A DNA stretch of 21,956 bases from Clostridia bacterium (GCA_017537515.1 JAFYKO010000195.1:1-21956), one strand, 5' to 3'; positions 1 to 7,637 are shown, counted from the first letter of the stretch. Notes: generated from the letters alone by a model not told the origin. Made by a program: numbers and translations.

Positions 1-730
1 ACTCCTGCGTCGCCTCGTGAATTTGCCTGATATTTTCTTGTTCATACTCAAGCGACGGGATTTGTTTTAATGGAAAATGGTAGTTTGACAACAAGTTTGA
101 ATACCCAAGTCCGCTTTTGTGTAGGGATATAAATAATTGGTTGAACTGATTCTCCTTCGCAAAAGACAAACAAAAACCATTGTCAAATACCGGTGCAAGC
201 CTGAGCGTGTTGTTGTTGGCTATAAACCCCACATTGCAGATACTTCTATCCTCTTGGTTTAGGAAAAAATCCAAGATGCTTTGCTTTTTTAGTTGCATAG
301 AAGTTGTTCGCAATTTTATTGAATAGTTGTGCCGTTTGGAATATTTTTTCACCACTTCAAGGGCTGTTTCCACATTGCCCGACAACTCGTGGGAATGACT
401 TCGGTTTATCTCAGTAACCATATCCCCATAGTTAATTGAAAATTCATAGTCGTTGTTGTAATATGATTTTATTAACACGCCATTCACTTCTTTGCCATTT
501 TTTTTGTAGCTTGCAAAATTGGATTCAACACAAGATAAACCCAACCTTTCGCCCAATACCGAATACAAAACCTCGCCCATATCCGTTGGACATTCTGGGT
601 GGTATGGAAGAGTGAAGTTGTTTTTGAAAAGGTATTTTTGACCATTCAATTCAACCCAAAACTTCGGAAGTGAACCCTCCAAATGCTGGGTTGCGACATC
701 ATCAATTTCACCTAAAAAGATTTTTTCCAT
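1..730 (-). CDS. HipA-like serine/threonine kinase, C-terminus cut off
   Basis: The visible 243 residues run off the left edge. The segment from about residue 155 to 184 has the HipA/CtkA kinase pattern: a catalytic-loop motif NQEDRSICNVGF with D161 and N166, then APVFDNG with D183 in the metal-binding position. K32 or K36 in the N-terminal strand is a possible ATP-contacting lysine. HipA kinases phosphorylate protein substrates such as glutamyl-tRNA synthetase and are usually paired with a HipB repressor. No HipB-like gene lies upstream, where the neighbour is a ferritin-like protein; it could lie beyond the edge. The start at 730 is fixed by a consensus promoter whose -10 ends six bases before the ATG, which leaves no room for a Shine-Dalgarno. 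The target is unknown, and it may be a stand-alone kinase rather than half of a toxin-antitoxin pair. Confidence 0.8.
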   Translation of the reverse strand, partial: MEKIFLGEIDDVATQHLEGSLPKFWVELNGQKYLFKNNFTLPYHPECPTDMGEVLYSVLGERLGLSCVESNFASYKKNGKEVNGVLIKSYYNNDYEFSINYGDMVTEINRSHSHELSGNVETALEVVKKYSKRHNYSIKLRTTSMQLKKQSILDFFLNQEDRSICNVGFIANNNTLRLAPVFDNGFCLSFAKENQFNQLFISLHKSGLGYSNLLSNYHFPLKQIPSLEYEQENIRQIHEATQE

Positions 731-736
731 ACTTAA

Positions 737-765
737 ATTATATCACACCCCCACTCCTCTGTCAA
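737..765 (-). promoter_or_regulatory. Consensus sigma-A promoter of the HipA-like gene, leaderless, with a palindrome on the -35
   Basis: On the minus strand TTGACA (765-760) and TATAAT (742-737) are separated by exactly 17 bases, and TGA before the -10 makes an extended -10. The -10 ends six bases before the ATG at 730, so transcription should start at or next to the start codon. An inverted repeat CCTCT-gtca-AGAGG (756-769) is centred on the -35 and could be an operator. Confidence 0.88.
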
Positions 766-821
766 GAGGGTACCTAAGGGTGCGTGGCCAGTAGACTAGG
801 CTCTCCTCCAACAAAAGCAAT

Positions 822-844
822 AAAAAAAGGAGAGGCCTTCTCCT
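822..844 (-). terminator. Rho-independent terminator of the ferritin-like gene
   Basis: Read on the minus strand, AGGAGA (844-839) and TCTCCT (833-828) form a 6-bp stem with a 5-base loop, followed by six T (827-822). It lies 116 bases past the stop of the ferritin-like gene. A further CTCTCCT at 801-807 (plus strand) could pair alternatively with AGGAGAG at 828-834. Confidence 0.7.
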
Positions 845-896
845 GTTTGGATGTTTGAATTTTATAGTATGTATCTAATTAACATAAGTTTTAATA

Positions 897-915
897 GTTA
901 TCTACGTTCGATAAC
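897..915. repeat. Short perfect inverted repeat in the ferritin/HipA intergenic gap
   Basis: GTTATC (897-902) and GATAAC (910-915) flank a 7-base centre. It could be a 3'-UTR hairpin of the ferritin-like mRNA or a protein-binding site. There is no T-tract, so it is not a terminator. Apart from this and the terminator I see nothing coding between 731 and 959. Confidence 0.35.
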
Positions 916-959
916 CTAGTTTTGATAGCCGTCTCGTTTGAGTTCTAGTTGATAGACAT

Positions 960-1286
960 CTAACTTCTGCTGTTGATTATTTCGTTTGCTTCTTCTCTGC
1001 CGTTGTTTCTTAATGTTGCTTCTTCTGGGCAAAGGGCGTCGATTAGGGCAAGAAGTTCGCCAATGTGCATTCTTTCTTCATCTCTAATAGACGTCAAAAC
1101 TGCCTTTGCGGTTTCGTTTGTGGTTGCGTTGATGTGTTCGCTGTAATTGTTGATTGCAATAAGTTCGTCAATAATATCTTCCCTTATCATTCTCAAAAGT
1201 TTTGGGTCGCATGTTGTTTGCTGAACTATTGGCGTTTGTCTATTTGCCCTTGTGAGTGTTGCTGAATAAGGCCTAAGCGTTGTCAT
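960..1286 (-). CDS. Small ferritin-like diiron protein of the encapsulated-ferritin (EncFtn) type
   Basis: This 108-residue, mostly helical protein has the spacing of metal ligands described for encapsulated ferritins: E41 in DELIAINNY, then E71 and H74 in DEERMH, that is E-x29-E-x2-H. That family makes a ring-shaped decamer, assembled from two-helix subunits, that oxidises ferrous iron and often loads it into an encapsulin shell. No encapsulin gene is visible in the window. The N-terminal 30 residues are an extension without helical character, and the C-terminus (NEIINSRS) shows no cargo peptide that I recognise. The ATG at 1286 follows GGAGG by seven bases. A rubrerythrin-like protein acting without a shell is the main alternative. 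The likely role is iron handling or oxidative-stress defence. Confidence 0.75.
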   Translation of the reverse strand: MTTLRPYSATLTRANRQTPIVQQTTCDPKLLRMIREDIIDELIAINNYSEHINATTNETAKAVLTSIRDEERMHIGELLALIDALCPEEATLRNNGREEANEIINSRS

Positions 1287-1362
1287 AAAAAACCTCCTAT
1301 AATTTCCTATATATGCCTATATTTATTTTTATGTTAAAAAAATAATAAAAAACAAATTGAAA

Positions 1363-1437
1363 ATATTTTTAATTAACCTATAAAATAAACAAAAGAATAT
1401 ATATATAAAAACAGCTTTCGACATATTTTTAATTAAC
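1363..1437. repeat. 15-bp direct repeat pair, 60 bp apart
   Basis: ATATTTTTAATTAAC occurs at 1363-1377 and again at 1423-1437, exactly 60 bp apart, in the AT-rich gap upstream of the ferritin-like gene. Two identical sites at about six helical turns could be regulator sites for that gene, but AT-rich chance similarity is possible. No clear promoter is visible between 1287 and 1440. Confidence 0.4.
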
Positions 1438-1445
1438 GCCACAAT

Positions 1446-1481
1446 AGAAAAATAAAAAATAAAAAGTGGCATATAAACCAC
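1446..1481 (-). terminator. Weak terminator after the recJ-hemZ operon
   Basis: On the minus strand GTGG (1481-1478) and CCAC (1469-1466) form a short stem with an 8-base loop, followed by a T-rich run (1465 down to about 1446) interrupted by A. The CCAC/GTGG bases can also pair across the A/T-rich tail (GCCAC at 1438-1442 with GTGGC at 1466-1470). Confidence 0.5.
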
Positions 1482-1518
1482 ATTTTATCTTTCAAACAAT
1501 CGCTTCTTAAAAGGTTTT

Positions 1519-2643
1519 TTATTTGAACATCAATAATTTTTTCTTTATTTCTTCGTCGATATTATTTATGTAGTCGTGTATGAATTTGTAGTTCTTTACA
1601 CGTTCTATTTTTTCATCCAAAAAATAAACTCTTTTTGACATAGCGTTTGCTCCGCAAGCAATTATGGAACAAGTTTCCTCTATGCTGTCGATATTATACA
1701 TACACTGGTCGCCCTTTTTGCAATAACCAATGTTTTCAAGCCCGCCGAGTTGGTGTTTTTGCCTATATAAATAATAAGGCTTATATCCTTCGTCTGAAAG
1801 GGTGTTGTAGGCATAATCTACCATACTTTCGACTTCTGGGTTTTGTATATCTTGTCCCATAATTTCCGAGTTTTTCTTTACTGCAAGGGTATGAATTGTA
1901 ACGTTGTTTGGAGAGAGTTCTAGAAGTGTTTTTATGTTGTTTTTGAAAATCCTAAGAGTTTCGCCCTCAAAACCCGCAATAAGGTCCATATTGACTTTAA
2001 AGTCATATTTAAGTGCAAGCATATATGCATTTATTACATCTTTTGTACTGTTGCTTCGCCCGATTTTTCTTAGTGTTCGTTGAGAGAAAGTTTGTGGGTT
2101 TATGCAAATTCTTGTAACTCCATTTCTTTTCAAGACTTGCAGTTTGCTTTCTGTGATTGTGTCTGGGCGTCCGCATTCTACGGTAAATTCCGTAACTGGG
2201 TATGACAATTCTTGCAGAATTTGGTCAAGTTGCTCTTCATTTAGAACCGTTGGGGTGCCACCGCCCACGTAGATACTACGAACGACATAAGGTTTGTTGG
2301 CGATTATTTTTTTAACAGCACGTATTTCTGTTATTAGTGCGTCGACATAATCTTGAATAAGAGATTCAACTGCCTTATACTCGGCAGAAATGAATGTACA
2401 ATAAGAACATCGAGATGGGCAGATTGGTATGTTGATATACAAATTCACAAGGCTTTCATTTCGGATAATACAAGTTTGATGCTTTAAAACACGGGCAACA
2501 ATGTCCGCTTTTTGCTTGCTGACTTCGTAATCGTTTTGCAATGCTTCACTTACGAAAACGGGGTCAACGCCTTTTTTTATAAGATTTCTTGCAAGTTTTG
2601 TAGGTCGAACACCTTGCAAAACGCCCCAAGGTTCTTTTGGCAT
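1519..2643 (-). CDS. hemZ: HemZ-type radical SAM protein (coproporphyrinogen dehydrogenase family), short N-terminus
   Basis: The 374-residue protein carries the radical-SAM iron-sulfur motif C75-x3-C79-x2-C82 in PICPSRCSYC and the SAM-contacting GGGTPT at 127-132. It opens with PWGVLQGVRPTKL, the block that in Bacillus subtilis HemZ (about 500 residues) follows an N-terminal domain of roughly 120 residues. That domain is absent here. The family is annotated as oxygen-independent coproporphyrinogen oxidase or dehydrogenase in heme synthesis. No other heme gene is visible, so a different radical-SAM role cannot be excluded. The start at 2643 is supported by a GGAG placed inside the last codons of recJ, whose stop lies six bases upstream, so the two genes are one operon and probably translationally coupled. 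Confidence 0.82.
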   Translation of the reverse strand: MPKEPWGVLQGVRPTKLARNLIKKGVDPVFVSEALQNDYEVSKQKADIVARVLKHQTCIIRNESLVNLYINIPICPSRCSYCTFISAEYKAVESLIQDYVDALITEIRAVKKIIANKPYVVRSIYVGGGTPTVLNEEQLDQILQELSYPVTEFTVECGRPDTITESKLQVLKRNGVTRICINPQTFSQRTLRKIGRSNSTKDVINAYMLALKYDFKVNMDLIAGFEGETLRIFKNNIKTLLELSPNNVTIHTLAVKKNSEIMGQDIQNPEVESMVDYAYNTLSDEGYKPYYLYRQKHQLGGLENIGYCKKGDQCMYNIDSIEETCSIIACGANAMSKRVYFLDEKIERVKNYKFIHDYINNIDEEIKKKLLMFK

Positions 2644-2649
2644 AATTCT

Positions 2650-5019
2650 TTATTCTCCTTTATTTTTAAAACCGCTGACTGCTTGGTAAATTTTTGAGTT
2701 TGCTAGGTCAGATTTAATGCTTTTGTTTATTTTTAAATTGAAAGAATCTCCCGCTTTTTCAAACGACAAAAAGCCAAGTTCTTCAAACACCATAAATGCA
2801 AAGTAGAATTCTTTGTAGGTGAAATTTGATGTTTTTCGGTGTTTTATGAGATTATAGACATCTCCAAGATTGTTGTAATTTCCAGTTGAAGAGGAAATGT
2901 GCCTATAAATTCCTCCCAGTTTTTCACGAGAGATATCTAAGTTTTTGTAGTAAGCCGAGCTGAATTTTTTGTTTGGAACAAACACTTCCGCTCGAGAAAT
3001 TTGGTTGATTTTGGAAATGTAAGACATATCTGCGACTGGGTCTAAGAATATGATTTTTGAATAACTTCTTGCAAAGTCTATTTTTGACGGACAAACAAAT
3101 AGGCAATTCAACCCGCTGTTTTCTGCACCGTTGCAAACGTCAAATTTGTTGACTTTTGAACAATCTGCAAGTTCAAGAAATTTCTTGTAAGAGTGTTCGC
3201 TGTTGACAACGAATGCAGTTCCAAAATGGCTGTCAACCTTAACACCTTTTGAATCAAGGTTGAAGAAAGTGAACTTCGCTTCGTTGTTTTCGCCTGTGTA
3301 TCTAAGTTGTTCAAACAATGGCAAAACATCCACTTTTCCAACGCTGGCAACTGACTCGAAATCGCAATCTATGGCCTTTATGATTCCTCTTATTGATTTG
3401 TTGTAGCCCGAATCAATTTGGGGTTCGAAGATGATATTGACCTCTTTTGAAACTCTAAGTTTTGGGTATATATGACTGCAATTGAAATTTACAAGTGGCA
3501 ATGTGTTGTCAATCTTGAAATTGCAGTGGCAATAATAATTTTTCATTGGTTTGAATGAGTATTTTTGCGTCTTAATAAACAATTTCAAAATTTCATTTTC
3601 ACTTCCCGTAGGCTCCATAAGTTGCAAGTCTTTGACAAATTTTGGTGTAAGTTCTTCTGTGGAAACTTCGATATCGTAATACTCTTTTGGAACAAAAATT
3701 TCTGGCTCGTAGTTTGTAAGAAGATACTCGTTGACACGGTTTATGAATTTGTCGAAATTTTCTGCTTTTATCGTCAAGCCCGCAGCAAGTGGATGGCCAC
3801 CATAAGACTCCAAAATATCTTTCATACTTGATAGAAGTTCGTGGATATTTATGCCCCTAATACTTCTCGCAGAGCCGACAAGTTCGCCGTCCTTTTCACT
3901 AAACAAAAACACTGGGCGATTATAAATGCCAACAAGTTTCGCACAGGTTATACCAAGAATACCTTGGTCCCAATCATAAGACGATAGAATAATGCAAGGT
4001 GCGGACACGTCCATTCGGTTCAAAATGTCTATACAATCTTTTTCAACAACTGTGCAGAGGTTTCTTCTGTTTGTGTTGTGGGTATTTATTTTCTCCACAA
4101 GTTGTTTTATTTCTCCGACATTTTCAGTGAGATAGAGTTTCAATGAGTCTTTTGCGTCTCCCATTCTCCCTGAGGCATTGAGTTTTGGTGCAACTTTAAA
4201 AGAAATCTCGTTTGCAACGCACTTGCCGAGGTTTATCCCAAGGGCCTTGAACAAAAATTTGAGGCCGATAGGTAATTTATTGAGTTGTTTAAGCCCAAAA
4301 TGGACAATAGCTCGATTTTCATCGACAAGTGGGACTATGTCAGCGATTGTGGCAATACACGCTATTGGAAGCATTTCTTTGCTTTTTTCACCTATAAGGG
4401 CCTGAGAAATTTTGTATGCAAGCCCAGTTCCGCATAGTCCATCAAAGCCGTATTCTTGGTTTGGGAGTTTAGCATTGAGGACAATTGTTTGAGGTAGTTT
4501 TTCAGGGATTTCGTGGTGGTCGGTAACAATAATTTCTATCCCTAGACTCTTTGCGTACTCAACTTCTTGCCAGCAAGAAATACCGCAGTCTACTGTAAGA
4601 ATAAGACTCGGGTCAAACTCTGCTTTTATTTTGTCAATAACTTGATTTGTAAGACCATAACCATCAATATAGCGATTTGGAAGGTAGTATTTTGGACTAA
4701 ACCCCATAATCCTCAATGTTTTTATCATAATTGCGGTTGCACTCACGCCATCAACGTCATAATCGCCAAAAATCAAGATTCGGTCTTTGTTTTCTTTTGC
4801 TTTCTCAATTCTTTCACAAAGTTCTTTCATTCCTTGAAGTTTGAAAGGGTCGTGAAAAGAGTTTTCGCTGGGATTTAAATATTCCCTAATTTTCTCAACA
4901 GTGTCGTTCCCTCTTGCAATAATTTGCTCCATTATAATCGGGGTAACATTAAATTTTTTTGAACATTCTATAACAAAATCGGGAGAGACATTTGAGTTTT
5001 CTTTTTTTACAAACTTCAT
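2650..5019 (-). CDS. recJ: Single-stranded-DNA-specific exonuclease RecJ
   Basis: RecJ degrades single-stranded DNA 5' to 3' in RecF-pathway repair, mismatch repair and fork processing in the cytoplasm. The DHH phosphoesterase motifs are intact: FGDYDVDG at 84-91, VDCG at 143-146 and TDHHE at 166-170. They are followed by the DHHA1 part with NASGRMGDA (281-289), GSARS (382-386) and GGHPLAAG (407-414). The C-terminal half, from about 430, fits the OB-fold and the long tail of Bacillota RecJ, and the total of 789 residues matches the roughly 786 of B. subtilis. The start at 5019 has only a weak purine-rich ribosome site. It heads the recJ-hemZ operon, and its promoter region is shared back to back with the XRE regulator. 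Confidence 0.95.
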   Translation of the reverse strand: MKFVKKENSNVSPDFVIECSKKFNVTPIIMEQIIARGNDTVEKIREYLNPSENSFHDPFKLQGMKELCERIEKAKENKDRILIFGDYDVDGVSATAIMIKTLRIMGFSPKYYLPNRYIDGYGLTNQVIDKIKAEFDPSLILTVDCGISCWQEVEYAKSLGIEIIVTDHHEIPEKLPQTIVLNAKLPNQEYGFDGLCGTGLAYKISQALIGEKSKEMLPIACIATIADIVPLVDENRAIVHFGLKQLNKLPIGLKFLFKALGINLGKCVANEISFKVAPKLNASGRMGDAKDSLKLYLTENVGEIKQLVEKINTHNTNRRNLCTVVEKDCIDILNRMDVSAPCIILSSYDWDQGILGITCAKLVGIYNRPVFLFSEKDGELVGSARSIRGINIHELLSSMKDILESYGGHPLAAGLTIKAENFDKFINRVNEYLLTNYEPEIFVPKEYYDIEVSTEELTPKFVKDLQLMEPTGSENEILKLFIKTQKYSFKPMKNYYCHCNFKIDNTLPLVNFNCSHIYPKLRVSKEVNIIFEPQIDSGYNKSIRGIIKAIDCDFESVASVGKVDVLPLFEQLRYTGENNEAKFTFFNLDSKGVKVDSHFGTAFVVNSEHSYKKFLELADCSKVNKFDVCNGAENSGLNCLFVCPSKIDFARSYSKIIFLDPVADMSYISKINQISRAEVFVPNKKFSSAYYKNLDISREKLGGIYRHISSSTGNYNNLGDVYNLIKHRKTSNFTYKEFYFAFMVFEELGFLSFEKAGDSFNLKINKSIKSDLANSKIYQAVSGFKNKGE

Positions 5020-5047
5020 TTTTTTCTCTCTTAATAAATATGCCTAC

Positions 5048-5076
5048 ATAATAACACACATTTTGAATATTTGCAA
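5048..5076 (-). promoter_or_regulatory. Promoter of recJ-hemZ
   Basis: On the minus strand TTGCAA (5076-5071), a 17-base spacer and TATTAT (5053-5048) lie 29 bases before the recJ ATG. Two mismatches in all to the sigma-A consensus. Confidence 0.6.
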
Positions 5077-5147
5077 GAGTTTGAGGAAAAAAATTTATAG
5101 AGTCCTTTGCGTATTTTAAGATAAAACCACAAAAAACAAACTTTTGG

Positions 5148-5176
5148 TTGACATTGCAATAAAAAGTTTATATAAT
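5148..5176 (+). promoter_or_regulatory. Perfect consensus promoter giving a leaderless XRE-regulator mRNA
   Basis: TTGACA (5148-5153), a 17-base spacer and TATAAT (5171-5176). Only seven bases separate the -10 from the ATG at 5184 and there is no purine-rich ribosome site, so transcription should begin at or within a base or two of the A of ATG. Confidence 0.88.
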
Positions 5177-5183
5177 TTTATTT

Positions 5184-5804
5184 ATGGAAAATTGGAAAAA
5201 ACTTATTGGAGACAATATTACCAAATACAGAAAAATGGCAAATCTCACACAAAGCGACCTCGCAAAAAAACTGAACTATTCTGACAAATCCATTTCAAAA
5301 TGGGAGCGTGGGGATTCGCTTCCGGATGTAATTGTCTTAAAACAAATGGCGGGGATTTTTGGCGTTTCGCTTGATACCCTCACTTCCGACAAGGTTGAAA
5401 AACCAAGCAAGGTGAAGCAATTCGTCAACCGCATAAACACAAGTAGGGTTCTTATCTCATCTTGTGCGACGCTTCTTGTTTGGCTTGTTGCAACCATTGT
5501 ATTTGTGGCTCTTTCACTTTTTACAGACTGGGAAAGGCTGTGGCTTGTGTTTGTGTATGGGATTCCGGTCAACTTTATTGTCCTTATATCTCTTACAAAG
5601 TTTTGGAAAGACAAATGGTATAACTTCGCCACTGTGAGTGGCATAATCATTTCTTTGCCTCTTGCAATCTATCTTACACTCAATATGTCGGATTTTTGGC
5701 TTTTGTTTATGGTGTGCATTCCACTTATTGCACTTGCATTCTTGTGGTTTGTGGCAAGGAAGAATACTTTTTTTAATATAAAACATAAGAAAAACAAACA
5801 ATAA
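5184..5804 (+). CDS. XRE-family regulator with a C-terminal membrane domain
   Basis: Residues 5-65 are a Cro/C1-type helix-turn-helix: LTQSDLAKKLNYSDKSISKW is the helix-turn-helix pair and GDSLPDVIVLKQMAGIFGVSLD the following helices. After a short charged linker the rest forms about four membrane segments near 88-112, 119-138, 148-166 and 170-191, ending in a lysine-rich tail. This layout is common in Bacillota, where a DNA-binding head is tethered to the membrane. The ligand and target operon are unknown; likely targets are its own gene and the divergent recJ promoter. The next gene, a methyltransferase, starts 11 bases after the stop, with a GGAG that begins immediately after the stop codon, so both are one transcript. 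No Shine-Dalgarno precedes this start. Confidence 0.88.
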   Translation: MENWKKLIGDNITKYRKMANLTQSDLAKKLNYSDKSISKWERGDSLPDVIVLKQMAGIFGVSLDTLTSDKVEKPSKVKQFVNRINTSRVLISSCATLLVWLVATIVFVALSLFTDWERLWLVFVYGIPVNFIVLISLTKFWKDKWYNFATVSGIIISLPLAIYLTLNMSDFWLLFMVCIPLIALAFLWFVARKNTFFNIKHKKNKQ

Positions 5805-5814
5805 AGGAGAACAT

Positions 5815-6603
5815 ATGAAAAAAGAAGAACAAAATATTGTTGTCAATCACTACACAAACACCTATCAAGAAGAAAACCGATTCGAAACTTTTTCACAGAA
5901 GATTGAATACATAACCACAATGCGGTATATTGAAAAATACCTAAAACCCGGCGTAAAAATCTTGGAAGTTGGCGCTGGCACTGGGGCTTACTCTATAGAA
6001 CTTGCAAAAAAGGGATACGATGTAACTGCTCTTGAACTTGTGCCTAGAAATGTTGAAATAATAAAGAAAAACAGCAAGGGAATTGAAACGCTTAAATGTC
6101 TTGAAGGCAATGCCCTCGACCTTCCAAAAGAATTTGAAAACTCGTTTGATATTGTCTTAAATCTCGGGCCTTTGTATCATATGTTCAGCGAAGAAGACAA
6201 ACAAAAAGCAGTGGATGAGTCTGTTAGGGTATGCAAGAAAGGTGGGGTTTGTATGTTTGCATACATAACTCACAGCTCTGTGATTTGTAGGTCTGGAATT
6301 ATTAAAGGACATATCAAAGAAATGCAATATGCCCTAACCGAAGATATGAAGCTTCGCAGTATTCCTGAAGAGATATTTACGCCGTTTTATATTGAAGATT
6401 TCAAAAAACTGTTTGACAAAACCGGCACAACTTTCATTGCAAACATCTCGGCCGATGGCATAATCTCATTGCTTGCGGATTATATTGACGACAAAATGGA
6501 CGAAGAGCAAAAACTTATGCTTTTGAATTGGCATTTTGCGACTTGCGAACGCCCCGACCAACAAGGTTTAAGCCCACATTGTTTGTATATTTGCAAAAAA
6601 TAA
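5815..6603 (+). CDS. Class I SAM-dependent methyltransferase
   Basis: The Rossmann motif I is ILEVGAGTGAYS (49-60), followed by the acidic residue E74 at the end of strand beta-2 and NALDLP (99-104) as the motif II/III region. DIVLNLGPLYH (112-122) is motif IV, an arrangement seen in Methyltransf_11/25-type small-molecule methyltransferases. The protein is soluble, with no signal peptide. It is co-transcribed with the XRE regulator and ends just before a terminator. The substrate cannot be read from the sequence; pairing with a one-component regulator suggests a detoxification or modification role, which is inference. The start at 5815 is supported by an AAAGGAG seven bases upstream. Confidence 0.9.
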   Translation: MKKEEQNIVVNHYTNTYQEENRFETFSQKIEYITTMRYIEKYLKPGVKILEVGAGTGAYSIELAKKGYDVTALELVPRNVEIIKKNSKGIETLKCLEGNALDLPKEFENSFDIVLNLGPLYHMFSEEDKQKAVDESVRVCKKGGVCMFAYITHSSVICRSGIIKGHIKEMQYALTEDMKLRSIPEEIFTPFYIEDFKKLFDKTGTTFIANISADGIISLLADYIDDKMDEEQKLMLLNWHFATCERPDQQGLSPHCLYICKK

Positions 6604-6614
6604 TGTTTGATAAT

Positions 6615-6643
6615 TAGCTATTTTCTCAGTAGCTATTTTTTTT
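6615..6643 (+). terminator. Rho-independent terminator after the regulator-methyltransferase operon
   Basis: TAGCTA (6615-6620) pairs with TAGCTA (6630-6635) around a 9-base loop and is followed by eight T (6636-6643). It sits 12 bases after the methyltransferase stop. Confidence 0.8.
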
Positions 6644-6666
6644 GTTATAAATTTTTGAGAGCGACA

Positions 6667-6672
6667 TACAAT
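6667..6672 (+). promoter_or_regulatory. Probable -10 box of the TspO gene, leaderless
   Basis: TACAAT ends six bases before the ATG at 6679 and no Shine-Dalgarno is present. The -35 is poor: TTGTTA lies 19 bases upstream of it, which is longer than ideal. It repeats the spacing seen at three other genes in the window. Confidence 0.5.
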
Positions 6673-6678
6673 ATTATT

Positions 6679-7140
6679 ATGAATAATTCAACAACGAAAA
6701 TAGTTTATTCTTTTTTGTTTATTATCCTGGTTGCAGTCCTTGGCAGTGTTTTTGTGGCTCTTGGTATGAACTGGTTTGGAACGCTTGACAGACCTTCAGA
6801 ATGGGTGCCAAACGTACTGATACCGATTGTCTGGAGTGTTATATACCTCACCTTCGCAATAGTTTTTTATCTATGGAATAAAAATGGCGAAGTTCCACAA
6901 AACGTTGTTTGGCTCGCCTTGGCTAACGGAGTTTTAAATGTCGTTTGGTGTCTTGTTTACTTCACCTTGAATCAACTCCTTTTCGGGCTTATCTTTATAA
7001 TTTTAAACCTTATATTCGCCATCCTTCTGTGGAATCAGATTTATAACAGCAACAAAACTTATGCATATTTTTTAAGCATCTACCCCATTTGGCTTTGTGT
7101 TGCCACTTGCCTCAATCTCGCAACTTGGATTTTAAATTAA
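6679..7140 (+). CDS. tspO: TspO/MBR family membrane protein (tryptophan-rich sensory protein)
   Basis: The 153-residue protein has five predicted membrane helices, as in the TspO/peripheral benzodiazepine receptor family, which binds porphyrins and cholesterol-like ligands. Recognisable family blocks are the first-loop segment WFGTLDRP with PNVLIPIVWSVIY (residues 32-57), and the last helix IYPIWLCVATCLNLATWILN, which ends in the usual N-x-x-x-W-x-L-N. An in-frame ATG exists upstream at 6607, but it would translate through the preceding terminator, so 6679 is the better start. The gene is monocistronic, bounded by terminators on both sides. Porphyrin binding would link it loosely to the HemZ-type protein in this window, although the two are not neighbours. 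Confidence 0.85.
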   Translation: MNNSTTKIVYSFLFIILVAVLGSVFVALGMNWFGTLDRPSEWVPNVLIPIVWSVIYLTFAIVFYLWNKNGEVPQNVVWLALANGVLNVVWCLVYFTLNQLLFGLIFIILNLIFAILLWNQIYNSNKTYAYFLSIYPIWLCVATCLNLATWILN

Positions 7141-7142
7141 GC

Positions 7143-7168
7143 AAAAATGCGGTGTGGCCGTATTTTTT
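7143..7168 (+). terminator. Terminator of tspO
   Basis: AATGCGG (7146-7152) pairs with CCGTATT (7158-7164), with one G-U pair and a 5-base loop, and T7163-T7168 forms the tail. Flanking A and T runs extend the stem. Confidence 0.7.
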
Positions 7169-7210
7169 GTTTGCGAAAATAAGATTTTTAAAAAAATATA
7201 AATTAGGGTA

Positions 7211-7238
7211 TTGACAAAATGCAAAAAATGAGTAAAAT
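7211..7238 (+). promoter_or_regulatory. Promoter of the 126-residue hypothetical gene
   Basis: TTGACA (7211-7216), a 16-base spacer and TAAAAT (7233-7238). The predicted start near 7245 leaves a leader of about 12 bases that contains the AGGAGA ribosome site. Confidence 0.75.
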
Positions 7239-7256
7239 AAGCATAGGAGAAGACAA

Positions 7257-7637
7257 ATGAAAAACTTTTGCTCTACGAACAACAAAGAAATACTCGAATT
7301 GAAAATCGAGGAATTGATTAACATCACAATCAAAAATGGCTTACTTTTTAATGCCATTCGAAATAATCGCCCAAAAAACAAACCAATCAACAGCCACCTT
7401 ATTCACAGTCAATATGGCGAATTTCTTGATGAGGTGAGAAGTATGCCACGAGTTGACCTTGAATACTTTGCCTCAAAACTCAATCAACGCTTCAAGTTTT
7501 ATGCGGATTGTTATTGTAAATATTCTTTGACTTTACAACTTGGAAAAGCCGAAAAAGCTCGTGAGCTTGGCGAGGCAATTTATTCTGCTCTTGTTTATAT
7601 CAACAAAAAACTTCAAGAACCTGAACTTGCTATGTAG
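7257..7637 (+). CDS. Hypothetical 126-residue soluble protein
   Basis: I do not recognise this protein. It is charged and probably helical, with no membrane segment or signal peptide and with a cysteine pair in DCYCKY near residue 85. The second half (LEYFASKLNQRFKFYADCYCKYSL and on to AEKARELGEAIYSALVYINKKL) reads as two or three amphipathic helices. It is very likely expressed: it has a near-consensus promoter, an AGGAGA six bases before the ATG, and a strong terminator just after the stop, making a one-gene transcript of about 430 bases. Nothing in the neighbours (TspO before, ADP-ribosylglycohydrolase after) indicates a role. Confidence 0.75.
   Translation: MKNFCSTNNKEILELKIEELINITIKNGLLFNAIRNNRPKNKPINSHLIHSQYGEFLDEVRSMPRVDLEYFASKLNQRFKFYADCYCKYSLTLQLGKAEKARELGEAIYSALVYINKKLQEPELAM

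Noticed and set aside
1..5019. HipA-like kinase as a standard hipBA toxin-antitoxin module
   Set aside because: No HipB-like gene is visible; only part of the locus is in the window.
6607..6678. Longer start for the TspO gene at 6607
   Set aside because: It would be translated through the preceding terminator hairpin and adds residues outside the family pattern.
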